Below are positions 22,401 to 58,233 of a stretch of 64,000 nt of DNA, piece after piece. Below the pieces are notes generated by a model. The model worked only from the letters and a program-made list of their open reading frames with translations. It made no database searches and was not told the origin of the DNA. The stretch lies in the NCBI GenBank assembly GCA_030522415.1, contig CM060113.1, positions 17,507,651-17,571,650 of the forward strand, in the 5' to 3' direction. A program made the position numbers and the translations under genes. This DNA is from Channallabes apus (lineage: Eukaryota > Chordata > Actinopteri > Siluriformes > Clariidae). The stretch's first letter is position 1. Every line of letters begins with the position of its first letter.

Positions 22401-23247
22401 CATCAAGCTTTGCAAAGACCTGTTCGTTGACCATAAGTTTGCATCATTTGAACAGCTTTCCGAAAGGTTTAACTTACCCAATTCTCATTTTTTCAGATAT
22501 CTGCAAGTAAGACACTTCATTCGCTCTTTAATACCAAATTTCCCTGAGGCTCCTGCTGCAAACATTCTAGACAATCTCCTCTGTTTGTCCCCGCTGCGTA
22601 AAGGCCTAATATCCACTATTTATGGTGGATTGATGGCTTCGAGTCATACCCCTCTGTGTAAAATTAAAACTGCTTGGGAGAACGATTTAAATTTGTCACT
22701 ATCAGATGATACTTGGAATTCAATTCTTAAACTTATCAACTCAACCTCCTTATGTGCCCGCCACTCTCTATTACAGTTTAAGGTTGTACACAGGGCTCAT
22801 TTCTCCAAACTTAAACTCTCCCGTTTCTACCCAGACATTGATCCTTGCTGTAATAAATGTAAAAGTGGAGAGGCGTCTCTTATCCATATGTACTGGACAT
22901 GCCCGAATTTGGAAAAATTCTGGAGGGATGTTTTTAAGACCCTGTCCTTCATATTGAATTGCAATCTTGAACCAGACCCTCTGATTGCTCTTTTTGGTGT
23001 CACTGGAGAAGAGGGTAAGAGTCTAAGTCCAGCCAAAAAGAGATTGTTATCTTTTGCGACACTCCTGGCCAGGCGTTCTCTTTTATTCAAATGGAAGGAT
23101 GCCACGTCACCCACTCACGCCCAGTGGCTCAGAGATATTATGTCCTGTTTGTCCCTGGAGAAGATTCACTACTCAGTTCATTACTCAGACTTTAAATTTC
23201 AACAGGTGTGGGGGCCCTTCCTTCACTTTTTTCATATACATTTATAG
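19478..23247 (+). pseudogene. L1 ORF2 (endonuclease-reverse transcriptase), frameshifted
   Basis: The protein would nick target DNA and reverse-transcribe the L1 RNA. An APE-type endonuclease is recognisable across frames: SWNVKGLNHPVK, then LQETHI in another frame, NLYAPNYDD, GGDFNCC, SRIDYFF and SDHAPV. The reverse transcriptase follows with SYRPISLLNVD, RGTRQGCPLSPLLF and LYADDLLLFL, and the C-terminus holds a CCNKCKSGE...HMYWTC zinc-type motif. Breaks are seen near 19565, near 19770 and at 20880-20890, where the conserved PDGFP segment is entered out of frame. The longest open parts are 19791-20885 and 20944-23247. The element is therefore not autonomous, though its RT half is open. Confidence 0.9.
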
Positions 23248-23561
23248 TTTGATTCCTGTCTTATTTAATTACTTGTTTGTTTGCTTTCTTTCCCCTTTTT
23301 ATTCCTCTTTATTTATTTATTTTTTGCACGTAGAACCAAAAAACTTCCAGCTCCATATTCTTTTTTCTTTTTTGGTTTCTCTCAATGCCTGGCGTTTAGC
23401 CTTTCATATGCTTGTAAAACTGTCTTGGAGTCGGGGAGGGACGGGGTGGGTGCTATAGGGTTTATAAGGGGATTATAAAACCTGCATTAAAATATTACGT
23501 GTTTACCCTGTTTTATCCCTGTTAAAATCAATAAAAATATTGTTGAAAGAATGATCTCCCT

Positions 23562-23700
23562 CAGAAACCGACGATTTACAGCACCTCAGATTAGAGCCCA
23601 CATAGCAAAATATGCAAAATACAGTATTCCATTCTCTTATTTCTTCATGCAGATTAAAAAGAACTCTGCACCGAACATTTTTAAATAACATATATCAGCC
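23562..23700 (+). mobile_element. Tc1 relic, right part, split by the L1
   Basis: It continues the Tc1 transposase DNA interrupted at 17872 (GGTCTCAGATTAGAGC-type block as CACCTCAGATTAGAGCCCAC). It decays after about 140 bp. Confidence 0.65.
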
Positions 23701-26350
23701 ACTTTGTGGTTGGAAAGCCAATCATGGATATATGGGTATGGGTATATCCTAGCGCCTATGCTGCAGCTATGCTGAATGGTAGCTCACTGACAGCCCACAT
23801 GCAAATATAAAACATATTCTGGGATATTTACCACATACATATACATGTACTGTAATATAATATACTGTGTATATACTGTGTGTGCATAAAATAATATATA
23901 ATTATTATAATAATAAAAAAATCTAACATATGATTGAAATAGTTACTCAGTACTTGAGTAGTCTTTTCACCGAATACAGTACTTTTTACTTCTACTTAAG
24001 TAATATTATTTTGAAGTACAGCTACAGACTTTGAATACATCATGCAGTGTGATGCCACACTGTTGGGCCAATAAATGTAGACCAAGACCAGTGCCAGATT
24101 AAACCAGTGATAACCGATTTCTTCTTTCTTTTGTTAAGTAAAGATTGTTTTTCATTTTATCTTTATTTTTTAAACATTTATTGGATAACTTTTTTTAATT
24201 CTAAGATGCAAAAGGTAATACGTTAATAAGCAAAGTGTTTTGGTTTATTTAAAATAATCAAGAAATATTGGTTAGAGTTTTAGTTCTTGTAATCATTGCA
24301 GTTATTTCACCAAATTTAGGATATTCCCAGCAGTATACACTTATAACACTTATAAGTCAATGCACTTGAAAACAAAAGAAAAATATGTACAGTATATTAC
24401 ATTTTTAATTATCTTTTAAAATAATTTTTGAAATCTGTTTTTCTTTATTTTATTTTTAAATGTGTACAAATTTGTAAAAAAAAAATTTTTTTTACATAAA
24501 TAAATACATAATAATATCAGTTAACATTATTTCATCTGGTGTATTGGTTTTGTTGAGGGTTTATCTTTGTATAATGCCTATACAAATAATTCAAGCAATG
24601 CTTTCCCTCTTTCAAAGTATCCTACTAACATCCACAGGTGCACATAACTAGCCTGTTTACCACAGTAGCATTAGTTCTGCACGACAAACAACATAGATGA
24701 TGACACAGAACAAGTAAATTTCTTTGCATTCATTTTTTGTATTTTCATATTCTTAATAAAACCAAATATCCAAAAAAAAGGGGGGACAAAAAATTGGCAC
24801 AGAATATAACCCTTTATTATCATTATAAAAAATAAGATTAAACAAAACAGTGCTTTATAGACATTAAAATGTTTTATATTTATGTGTATTTTTTAAATTA
24901 TGCATATCTGTGCTTGTCAGTTCATGTTGTACAAAATCAAAATAATGTCTGATAATCTTTAAAAGAATACATTTTCTAATCTGTGCAGTTCATTAAATCA
25001 CCACAGAAAAAACAATCTACAGGTTATATTCTGCGGATTTTCTAGGGACTTTTTTGGCTTCAAGGCTGCCCACAAAACAAATTAGGTAACAGCTTTAGTC
25101 CATATTCATAGTCATGGGCCACAAAACATTATTGGCAAAAATTTATGTTCATAAATATTTCTCATGACTGATATAACTGATTGATTCTAAACCTGGATAC
25201 ACTTAATGGGTAATACATTTTCAGCCTGTACATTAAACAGCAATTTGCATTGAACAGGAAGGAGTTTATTTAAGCTGTTAGCCATTAAAAATACATAAAA
25301 CTATAAATTAAAACAAACTAAAATGAATCCAAAATATCAGAAATATATTTGTATCCATTTCTGAAATAGTGGACATTATTAAAAGTAATAGTATATTTAT
25401 ATTATAATAATCCCCTATATAAAATTTAACCTTTTCACTAAATGTTCCACCATCTCATTTCATTGAGTGGCAGTGGAAATCGACTGAATATGTTCTTGTG
25501 CATGTGTGCACACAAGCTGAGACCTTTTAACAAAGTCACATAGACATGTATTAGGGAGCCTTCAATACTTTCCTTGCCTCATACACTTCTTGTTCCACTA
25601 GTGTATCATATGGTGCTATCAGTGTTTGTTTATTAGCCACCAGTTTATTACACACTGTGGTACACATTTTATCTCATTGGAATGATCGCAAATCGCATGC
25701 ATGGTTGGGCTGCATGCCTGGTACTGATGCCACCAGATGGGCTGGACAAGCAGCTCATTTTATGAAATTCCACTCTACCCTATTGAGCACTTTAGCAAGT
25801 CTGTGCTGCTTCTACCTGGGTGTCACCATGCATTGTGCCTGGTTTTTATATACTCAGCACTGCCACTCGTAGATTTCAAATGGATGAGAAACTATAATTA
25901 AGTAAGCTTAATATTGACAACTTTTTGTAGTTGTGGTAACTCAACACATTTCAACCTGTTCTGTCTTCTCCAATTACACCATCCTGAGCTACCATGCATT
26001 TTATGTTGATCAATAGTTGTTTAATTAAGCTCAACCTTCTCTTGATATTGTGATTGATGACTTGTCTATGTTTTTGTGTACAGTATTTTTTGTGTTCATT
26101 GTACTGTACATGGATTGTAGGTCTGGGTGTCCAGAGGTTAACACAGTTGCCTGCATGACTCTTGTTCAGATCTTGTTTACTAGAAGTATTTGTTTACTTG
26201 GCTAAAGTGATTCTGATTATCCAGATAATCTCATCCACCAATGATGACCTATGGTTACAATAGGTCAACATTATGTGAGGTAGGCATGTACAGTATGTGT
26301 GGTTCTGTAGACGTACTGAGGCAACAGAGTTTGTCAAGAGGGACTGCAGT
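23701..26350. other. No gene recognised; hAT-type fragment at 23940-24025
   Basis: 23940-24025 holds GTACTTGAGTAGTC and ACTTCTACTTAAGTA motifs like the ends of the hAT at 10109-11165. The rest is AT-rich and unassigned. Confidence 0.4.
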
Positions 26351-26354
26351 ATAT

Positions 26355-26906
26355 ATTACCGTTCAAAAGTTTTAGATCACATGCAAATTTCTTTGTTTTT
26401 GTTTAGTGATTTATTTTCTACATTCTACAACAATACTGGAGATTTCAAAACTATACAATAACGCATATGGAATTAGGTAATTATGTAACAACAACAAAAA
26501 CAACAGTTAGTTGTTATTTTAAGACACAGAGGTCAGCCTTTCTGTAATAGTTCTTGCAAGAACAGTATTGTCAAGTGCATTTGCAAAATCCGTCAAGCAC
26601 CATAATGAAACTGGCTCTCATGAAGGCCATCCCAGGAGGACGAGACCAAAACCTACCTCTGCCGCAGACGAGAAGTTCATTTAGAGTTATCAGGCTGAAA
26701 AATGACCAATTAACAGCATCTCAGATTAGAGGCGTTATAAAGTCTTTACAGAGCAGAAGGAGCAGACACATCTCAATATCAACTGTTCAAAGGAGATTAA
26801 TGCATTTTTTGGACGCCTTCAGCATTCCTTTACAGTGTAGAAAGAAATAAAAATCAGGAACGAACATGGAGTTAGAAAGTGATCTAAAACTTTTGAACGA
26901 TAGTGT
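26355..26906 (+). mobile_element. Internally deleted Tc1 element
   Basis: The ends CGTTCAAAAGTTTTAGATCA and its reverse complement TGATCTAAAACTTTTGAACG form terminal inverted repeats. Between them lies Tc1 transposase DNA (CAGCATCTCAGATTAGAGGC, CACATCTCAATATCAACTGT) that covers only the DNA-binding part and has lost the catalytic domain. Confidence 0.75.
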
Positions 26907-26912
26907 GTGTGA

Positions 26913-26914
<2 letters not shown>

Positions 26915-26961
<47 letters not shown>

Positions 26962-27645
26962 CACACACAGTATACTGTATATACTATACTATATACTGTA
27001 TATATGTACTAGCACATATCATAAATAATTTCCTGAGTTTGGTGAAAGGTCTTAACATGTGTGTGCACATACATAAAGAAGCATTAAATTCAGGAGTTTT
27101 TTTTTTTTAACTGCCCATGGAACCAGGTTCATTTAACCTTAGTTACATGTGCACTAACATAATCCTTTATACTAGTACTCATTGTCTAATCTTGAGAAAC
27201 GTCTAAACAACCATAAAAAAGTACATAATTGATTTTAAATTTATTACACAATAATGCTACCAAGACACCATAACATCCTAAACATCAGGTAAAGTGCTTC
27301 AGATAACATGAATTCACATTTTTGATGCTGGTTAAATCTGTAGAGGTGTTTAACATGACTTTGACACAAACTACAATATTATTTAAAAGAACCATTTTAT
27401 ATCTACAAATTTATACTGATAACAAAAGGATAGTCATCAAGAGCAAATAAATACCCTGTTTAGAAAATATGGTCTCAAAATTGCAACTCTATAAGACAAG
27501 TCTTTCTTCTGGCTTTATTTGTAATAGACCAGCAAAACTGCCTTTACTGGTAAAATTTGTATAAATTTTTGTGTGAGGTTAGGTTCAAGATTTATAGTTT
27601 TACATGTTTATGTTACCTTACAGAAAGCATGTACTGTATATACAC
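26915..27645. other. No gene; TA/CA microsatellite at its left end
   Basis: 26918-26990 alternates TA and CA arrays. The remainder is AT-rich with nothing recognised. Confidence 0.45.
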
Positions 27646-27649
27646 TGCA

Positions 27650-28655
27650 CACTATATTGCCACCAAAAGTATTCACTCAACCATTCAAATCATCAGTGTT
27701 TTAATCACTTCCATGGTTACAGGTGTATAAAATTAAGCACCTAGGCATGCAGACTGCTTCTACAAACATAAAATCACATAACGGGGTTATCGGGTGCAGA
27801 GACGCATAGCGCACAGAGGTCACCAACTTTCTGCTACATAGCTCCAAACTTTATGAGGCCTTCAGATTAGTTCATTCATGGAATGGGTTTCCATGGCTGA
27901 GCAGCTTACATTTACATTTACATTTGGGCATTTGGCAGACGCTCTTATCCAGAGCGACTTACATTTTAATCTTATTGCACATCTGAGCAGTTGAGGGTTA
28001 AGGGCCTTGCTCAAGGACCCAACAGTGGCAACTTGGTGGTTGTGGGGTTTGAACCTGGGATCTTCCGAACCGTAGTCCAGTGCCTTAACCACTGAGCTAC
28101 CCCTGTCCCCTGTCCAGGGGTAGCTACCCCTACCCCTGTACCCCTGTAAAGCTTCATCCAAGCCTTACATCACCAAGTGAAATGCAAAGCATAAGATGCA
28201 GTGGTGTAAAGCACGCTGCCACTGGAATCTATAGCAATGGAGACGTGTTCTCTGGTCACGCTGAATCATGCTTCACATTGTGCCAAGTGTAAAGTTTGAT
28301 AGAGAAGGGAATTACAATGTGGGGTTGTTTTTCAGGAGTTGGGCTCAGCCCCTTAGTTCCAATGAAAGGAATTCTTAATGCTTCAGCATACCAAGACATT
28401 TTGGACAATTTCATGCTCTCAACTTTGTGGGAACAGTTTGGGGATGGGCACTTACTATTCTGACATGACTGCGCACCAGTGCACAAATCATGGTCTATAA
28501 AAACATGGATGAGCGAGTTTGGTGTGGAAGAACTTGACTGGACGGCACAGAGTTCTGACCTCAATCCAATAGAACACCTTTGGGATAAATTAGAGTGGAG
28601 ACTGCGAGCCAGGCCTTCTCATCCAACATCAGTGTCTGACCTCACAAATATATAC
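27650..28655 (+). mobile_element. Decayed Tc1 element interrupted by a SINE
   Basis: The left end has CACCAAAAGTATTCACTCAA and ATGCAGACTGCTTCTACAAA. Transposase DNA follows with GGAATGGGTTTCCATGG, GGGGTTGTTTTTCAGGAGTT (the WGCF region), a GACTGCGCACCAGTGCACAA block (second Asp) and CTCAATCCAATAGAACACC (NPIEH, the Glu). Large deletions and stops rule out activity. A SINE sits at 27908-28149. Confidence 0.8.
27908..28149 (-). mobile_element. V-type tRNA-derived SINE
   Basis: On the minus strand it has GTAGCTCAGTGGTTAAGGCA (A box) and GGTTCAAACCC (B box), then the conserved GTCGCTCTGGATAAGAGCGT and CTGCCAAATGCC tail domain. AGCTT flanks it at 27903-27907 and 28150-28154. The tRNA-like end is extended by several CCCCTG/TACCCC repeats. 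Confidence 0.82.
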
Positions 28656-28659
28656 AGTA

Positions 28660-29341
28660 TACACTGTATATTTGGGGGATCCAGCATTTATTTGCATGTG
28701 CTGTAGATGTGAAGTTGAAATACAGTCAGTATTTTTTGTATATTTTTTATCTTGGTATACAGAGTACATGCTTTCTGTAGCATAAACATTTTAAACTAAA
28801 GGTGTAAAACTTTACCCTAACCTTACACAAAATGTATGAAATTTTAACCAGCAAGGGTAGGTTTACTGATCTATTACAGATGAAGTCATAAGAAAAACTA
28901 GTCTTAAAAATTTCCAGTGCTATTCTTTTCATCTGTTGGTGCTCATAATGTTATGGCTGGTTGGTGTACTGTATATATGTATCATTATTTCTTTTGGACT
29001 ACACTTAATTGAATATTTTTCCTCAAAATGTTAAAGGTGCTGCTGACATTTAATTAAAATTAGTGACAGTTACCATATTGCTAAATGATCCACAATTTTA
29101 CTTTCTTGTTATTTTGCACAATGCTTTCCTTTAATGTTTACTCAAGAGTTCGATGATTAAATTTGATGATAACAGATGTCCAATAAAATGTTCAGCCAGG
29201 GTCATTGATGCTGCTATTGAATAAATGGATCGATCAGTTTTTGAAGATCAAAATGTTTCTCCACTTTTATGTTGCAGTGAGAGCAGATGAAACCATCCAA
29301 TGCACCAGTTAGTTATTTAAGCTACTATGTTAACATCTCTG
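28660..29341 (-). other. Region downstream of arhgef9 stop (presumed 3' UTR/flank)
   Basis: Lies directly 3' of the arhgef9 stop codon at 29342-29344. AT-rich with TTTAAT (ATTAAA on the transcript strand) near 29046 and 29130. I cannot fix the poly(A) site. Confidence 0.4.
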
Positions 29342-54506
<25,165 letters not shown>

Positions 54507-54641
54507 CTGAAAATGAAAAGTATTGTAAAGCAAATTTTTTGTTTAAACTATTAAAAATGTAGATCTAGTCATGTTCATATAAAAATATGTATAACCATAA
54601 CAAATAAGAAATTCACCTTCTTGTATCTGTATTATGTCATT

Positions 54642-54709
<68 letters not shown>
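54642..54709. repeat. (TA)n microsatellite
   Basis: A TA array of about 68 bp with one interruption, upstream (transcript sense) of the arhgef9 exon at 54506. Confidence 0.93.
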
Positions 54710-54712
<3 letters not shown>

Positions 54713-54736
54713 GCTGTGCTCTTATACAGCTCTTAA

Positions 54737-54781
54737 ACTGTAAGACTGTATGAACACCTAGTTTTCATACAGTCTTACAGT
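54737..54781. repeat. 18-bp stem, 9-nt loop hairpin
   Basis: ACTGTAAGACTGTATGAA and TTCATACAGTCTTACAGT are perfect inverted arms. It lies next to the (TA)n array, as do the palindromes near 4.3 kb. Confidence 0.9.
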
Positions 54782-54986
54782 CTAAATATCTCTCAATATC
54801 CCATGAGTCTTACTCAATATCCCATAATTTTCCTATACACAATGTGCAATGTGTATTTAATAATTTCTCTCTTTGGCTCCTTGTGTGTAAGCAGGTAATG
54901 TTGTTAAAGCGACTTTTCTTGATGAACAGAATGATTCAGATAATTCCCATCACCCCTGATTTATTTACCTACTTGATATTACACAA

Positions 54987-55034
<48 letters not shown>

Positions 55035-55045
55035 TACTATAATAA
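54987..55045. repeat. (AAT)n microsatellite
   Basis: About 18 trinucleotide units, slightly interrupted at the right. Confidence 0.9.
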
Positions 55046-55239
55046 TAATAATAATTATTATTATTCATAAATTATTTTTAAAGACACATAAAGATGCTTT
55101 ACAGGGAAACTAAAATATTACGATTATAAGAAACACAACCACCATCACACATATAAACACACAAGGAACAATTTTAAAATAGACTGTTGAAAAGGAACCA
55201 AAGAACACAAAAGTAAAAAATACTTTTGGTCCAACAGAA

Positions 55240-55560
55240 ATATGAGGGGCATTCAAGTCAAACTGGGACTTGCAATTGCACAGAATAAGAGAGCAAAGTT
55301 ATTAGAGCAACCCTAATGCCTTTATCCCGGTATTTCACTTGAGCTTGGATACCATCCAAGTTATCCGTCATTTTCATGAATGTTCATGGGAATGACTGCA
55401 GTTAGCTCCAAGCCACCTCGGCTGTGATTGTCATTTACCATTCAAATGTTTTACTGCAGCTAAAAGTTTCATCACTTTGTTGTGCTTTAAGTTATCTGCA
55501 AATTGACTAATCTATAGATGGATAGAAATAGTAAAATGTCTCCAATTCACAGAGATGTAT
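55240..55560. other. Unassigned, possible mariner trace
   Basis: GAGGGGCATTCAAGTCAAAC and the following TGGGACTTG resemble the end of mariner-type elements that have such a start. No transposase was found, so this is weak. Confidence 0.25.
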
Positions 55561-55710
55561 TTGAAAGATTGTATATAGTATACATTACATACAAGTTCCT
55601 AGTGTGTGTGTGTGTGTGTGTGTGTGTTATAAATACTTTTCCCCGTCTTTTTTTTTCTTCCCCCTTATCTCTGCAAATCACCTGAGCCTCACAACAAGGG
55701 TTTTCCCAGG

Positions 55711-55711
<1 letters not shown>

Positions 55712-55763
<52 letters not shown>
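55712..55763. repeat. (CA)n microsatellite
   Basis: A CA array of about 52 bp; a (GT)n of 28 bp lies at 55600-55627, so the two could pair. Confidence 0.9.
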
Positions 55764-55767
<4 letters not shown>

Positions 55768-55769
55768 AA

Positions 55770-56355
55770 TCTTCTGGTCTTTTTTCTTTGACTTACATCA
55801 TCCACCAGGCATTTCCACGTGTAGAACTGCCCCCGGTGTTTTTTTTAAACTGCACAGTTCCAGGATATTAGCAGTGTGTCTAAACTACAATTTAAAAAGA
55901 CAGTCGGCACATGCATTTTAAGGGGATATCCCAATACCATTATGGCATAATTTTAGAAAAGGGGAAATTTTAGACCTCCAAAAAGCCCCAGATGCTGGAA
56001 AAAAAGCATTACACTATGATGTCACTCAATGTGATGTCACTGAACGTGATGTCACGATATAATGCCACACAGAACGTTATTAACCACTTTTCGGCATAAG
56101 TTTCGCCATGAGGCATCGTCATGGCTGATGTATTTGAGATCCCTCAATAATCCCTCTCCACAGACCCGGTTTGGTGGCGTTCGTATAAATTCTAATTCCT
56201 TAGGGTGAATTTTGAAAACAACACAAAATATCTGACATTGTGTTGAGTTGAGTCCATGACATGCAATGTGTTTGCAGGGAAGCGGCAGGGGAATTGTGGT
56301 AAATGAAACATGTCACAATGTAAGTCTAAAATAGGTCAAATTAAACCATTATTTG
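55770..56355. other. No gene; triple TGATGTCAC motif
   Basis: TGATGTCAC occurs three times between 56018 and 56057, spaced about 16 nt. Nothing else was recognised. Confidence 0.4.
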
Positions 56356-56533
56356 TACAGTTGTGGCCAAAGGTTTTGAGTATGACACAAATATTAGTTT
56401 TCACAAAGTTTGCTGCTAAACTGCTTTTAGTCCTTTGTTTCAGTTGTTTCTGTGATGTACTGAAATATAATTACAAGCACTTCATACGTTTTAAAGGCTT
56501 TTATCGACAATTACATGACATTTATGCAAAGAG

Positions 56534-57434
56534 TCAGTATTTGCAGTGTTGGCCCTTCTTTTTCAGGACCTCTGCAATTCGACTGGGCATGCTCTCAATC
56601 AACTTCTTGGCCAAATCCTGACTGATAGCAACCCATTCTTTCATAATCACTTCTTGGAGTTTGTCAGAATTAGTGGGTTTTTGTTTGTCCACCCGCCTCT
56701 TGAGGATTGACCACAAGTTCTCAATGGGATTAAGATCTGGGGAGTTTCCAGGCCATGGACCCAAAATTTCAACGTTTTGGTCCCCGAGCCACTTCATTAT
56801 CACTTTTGTCTTATGGCACGGTGCTCCATCGTGCTGGAAAATGCATTGTTCTTCACCAAATTGTTGTTGGATTGTTGGAAGAAGCTGCTGTTGGAGGGTG
56901 TTTTGGTACCATTCTTTATTCATGGCTGTGTTTTTGGGCAAAATTGTGAGTGAGCCTACTCCGTTGGATGAGAAGCAACCCCACACATGAATGGTCTCAG
57001 GAAGCTTTACTGTTGGCATGACACAGGACTGATGGTAGCGCTCACCTTTTCTTCTCCGGACAAGCCTTTTTCCAGATGCCCAAAAGCGGCTTCATCTGAG
57101 AATATGACTTTGCCCCAGTCCTCAGGAGTCCACTCACCATACTTTCTGCAGAAGATCAATCTGTCCCTGATGTTTTTTTGGGAGAGAAGTGACTTCTTTG
57201 CTGCACTTCTTGACATCAGGCCATCTTCCAAAAGTCTTCGCCTCACTGTTCATGCAGATGCGCTCACACCTGCCTGCTGCCATTCCTGAGCAAGCTCTGC
57301 ACTGGTGGCACTCCGATCCCGCAGCTGAATCCTCTTTAGGAGACGATCCTGGCGCTTGCTGGACTTTCTTGGACGCCCTGAAACCTTCTTAACAAGAATT
57401 GAACATCTTTCCTTGAAGTTCTTGATGATCCTAT
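56534..57434 (-). pseudogene. Tc1 transposase, catalytic part (broken)
   Basis: Minus-strand pieces read KRQDRLLKRIQLRDRSATSA (57450-57250), LLSQKNIRDRLIFCRKYGEW and VIFSDEAAFGH with the first Asp (57246-57007), then IHVWGCFSSNGVGSL, FQHDGAPCHKT and NSPDLNPIENLW with the second Asp and Glu (57019-56534), ending KKKGQHCKY. At least two frame changes and the gypsy insertion inactivate it. The N-terminal part continues at 63272-63413. Confidence 0.85.
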
Positions 57435-58212
57435 TGTCATGACACGCCAAGCCACAGCTCCGTCATGATCCATGTTTGTCAACAACTCTCGCATGGCACC
57501 ACGCCCCCTCTCCTCCCTGTACACCTGGACGCTATTAGTAATCAGCCCTGTTACCTATTTAAACCACACCCTGACACTGCCTCGTCGCCAGATTATTGTG
57601 TGCCTCACTAGCCCAATCTTCCAGCGATTTTTCTTCATTGTCTATTGGATCTTGACCACGCTTTGTTTTCCCCGACCACGATTTTGTCTCTCGTTTTTGG
57701 ATACTTTACTCTGGATATTTCATGTTGCCGACCTCTTACCTGTTTACGACTACGAGCTTGGATCACGGACCCCCTCTCGTCTCTCCGGCTTCGACCTCTG
57801 CCTGCTTCACGACAACGATTAGCCCTCGCGGCTCGCTGAGCTCTCTCCCCCTCCATCCACACCGGCATCTCATCGCGGAGCTCTCTCTCTGCATGCGCTC
57901 GCTCTGCGCGCCGCCACAGCTCAAGCTCACGCTGCACGCGCCTGCATTGATCACCAGCTGTCACTCGCGCCGGCTCGCGCACTTCCGTGTTTACGCTACG
58001 CTTGCGTCACACGCATCGCCTCCCCATCTCGACACAGTCACGAGCTGGTACTCCGTGTTTCCGCATTTCGGCGAAGCCTCCTGCCTGCATAAGGTATTTT
58101 GCAACGCGGAATTTAATCACTGCCCTGCCTGCTTCACTGTTCACAAGCACCACTGTCTCCCATTTACCCTGTCTGCACTTGGATCCCTCACGCCCCCTAG
58201 CGGCCCCTGACA
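57435..58212 (+). repeat. 5' LTR of the young gypsy
   Basis: It runs from TGTCATGACACGCC to CGGCCCCTGACA, 778 bp. It carries the TATA-like box at 57556 and presumed transcript start at 57587. Long open frames inside it (for example 57722-58210) are repeated in the 3' LTR and have no family resemblance. Confidence 0.95.
57556..57597 (+). promoter_or_regulatory. LTR core promoter and presumed RNA 5' end
   Basis: TATTTAAA at 57556-57563 lies 31 nt before GCCAGATTATT at 57587-57597. That 11-mer is complementary to the primer binding site, which in self-priming elements marks the first bases of the RNA. The start is inferred from spacing and complementarity. Confidence 0.7.
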
Positions 58213-58213
58213 G

Positions 58214-58224
58214 AATAATCTGGC
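58214..58224 (+). other. Self-primer binding site
   Basis: AATAATCTGGC begins one base after the 5' LTR and is the exact reverse complement of GCCAGATTATT at 57587-57597. The 11-nt length is the same as in Tf1 of fission yeast, where the folded RNA 5' end primes reverse transcription instead of a tRNA. I saw no evident match to a common tRNA 3' end, but did not search. Confidence 0.75.
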
Positions 58225-58233
58225 CATACTAAA

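Larger units (their letters stand above)
17873..23547 (+). mobile_element. L1-clade LINE, about 5.7 kb, with 14-bp TSD
   Basis: The element carries ORF1 (18033-18830), a G-rich spacer and a frameshifted ORF2 (19478-23247), then a short 3' UTR ending CAATAAAAATATTGTTGAA without a long poly(A). AGAATGATCTCCCT occurs directly before (17859-17872) and after it (23548-23561), an exact target-site duplication in a Tc1 relic. The near-complete length suggests a full-length or nearly full-length insertion. Tx1-like fish L1 is the most likely group, judged by the long EN-RT protein with a C-terminal zinc motif. Confidence 0.9.

Noticed and set aside
26554..26850. 98-codon frame that looks like a small gene
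   Set aside because: It is the N-terminal remnant of a Tc1 transposase inside a deleted element.
28080..28149. tRNA-like A and B boxes (also at 34321 and in the SINEs at 13.9 and 17.6 kb)
   Set aside because: No cloverleaf with a proper acceptor stem and anticodon arm. They are the heads of SINEs, not tRNA genes.
17..29341. The idea that arhgef9 lies within an intron of a working teneurin gene
   Set aside because: Only one damaged teneurin exon was seen and none upstream of it. The idea would need all earlier exons beyond 64000.
57722..58210. 162-codon open frame in the gypsy 5' LTR, repeated at 62776-63264
   Set aside because: It is only present because the LTR is duplicated. It has no family resemblance, and overlapping frames on both strands are equally open.
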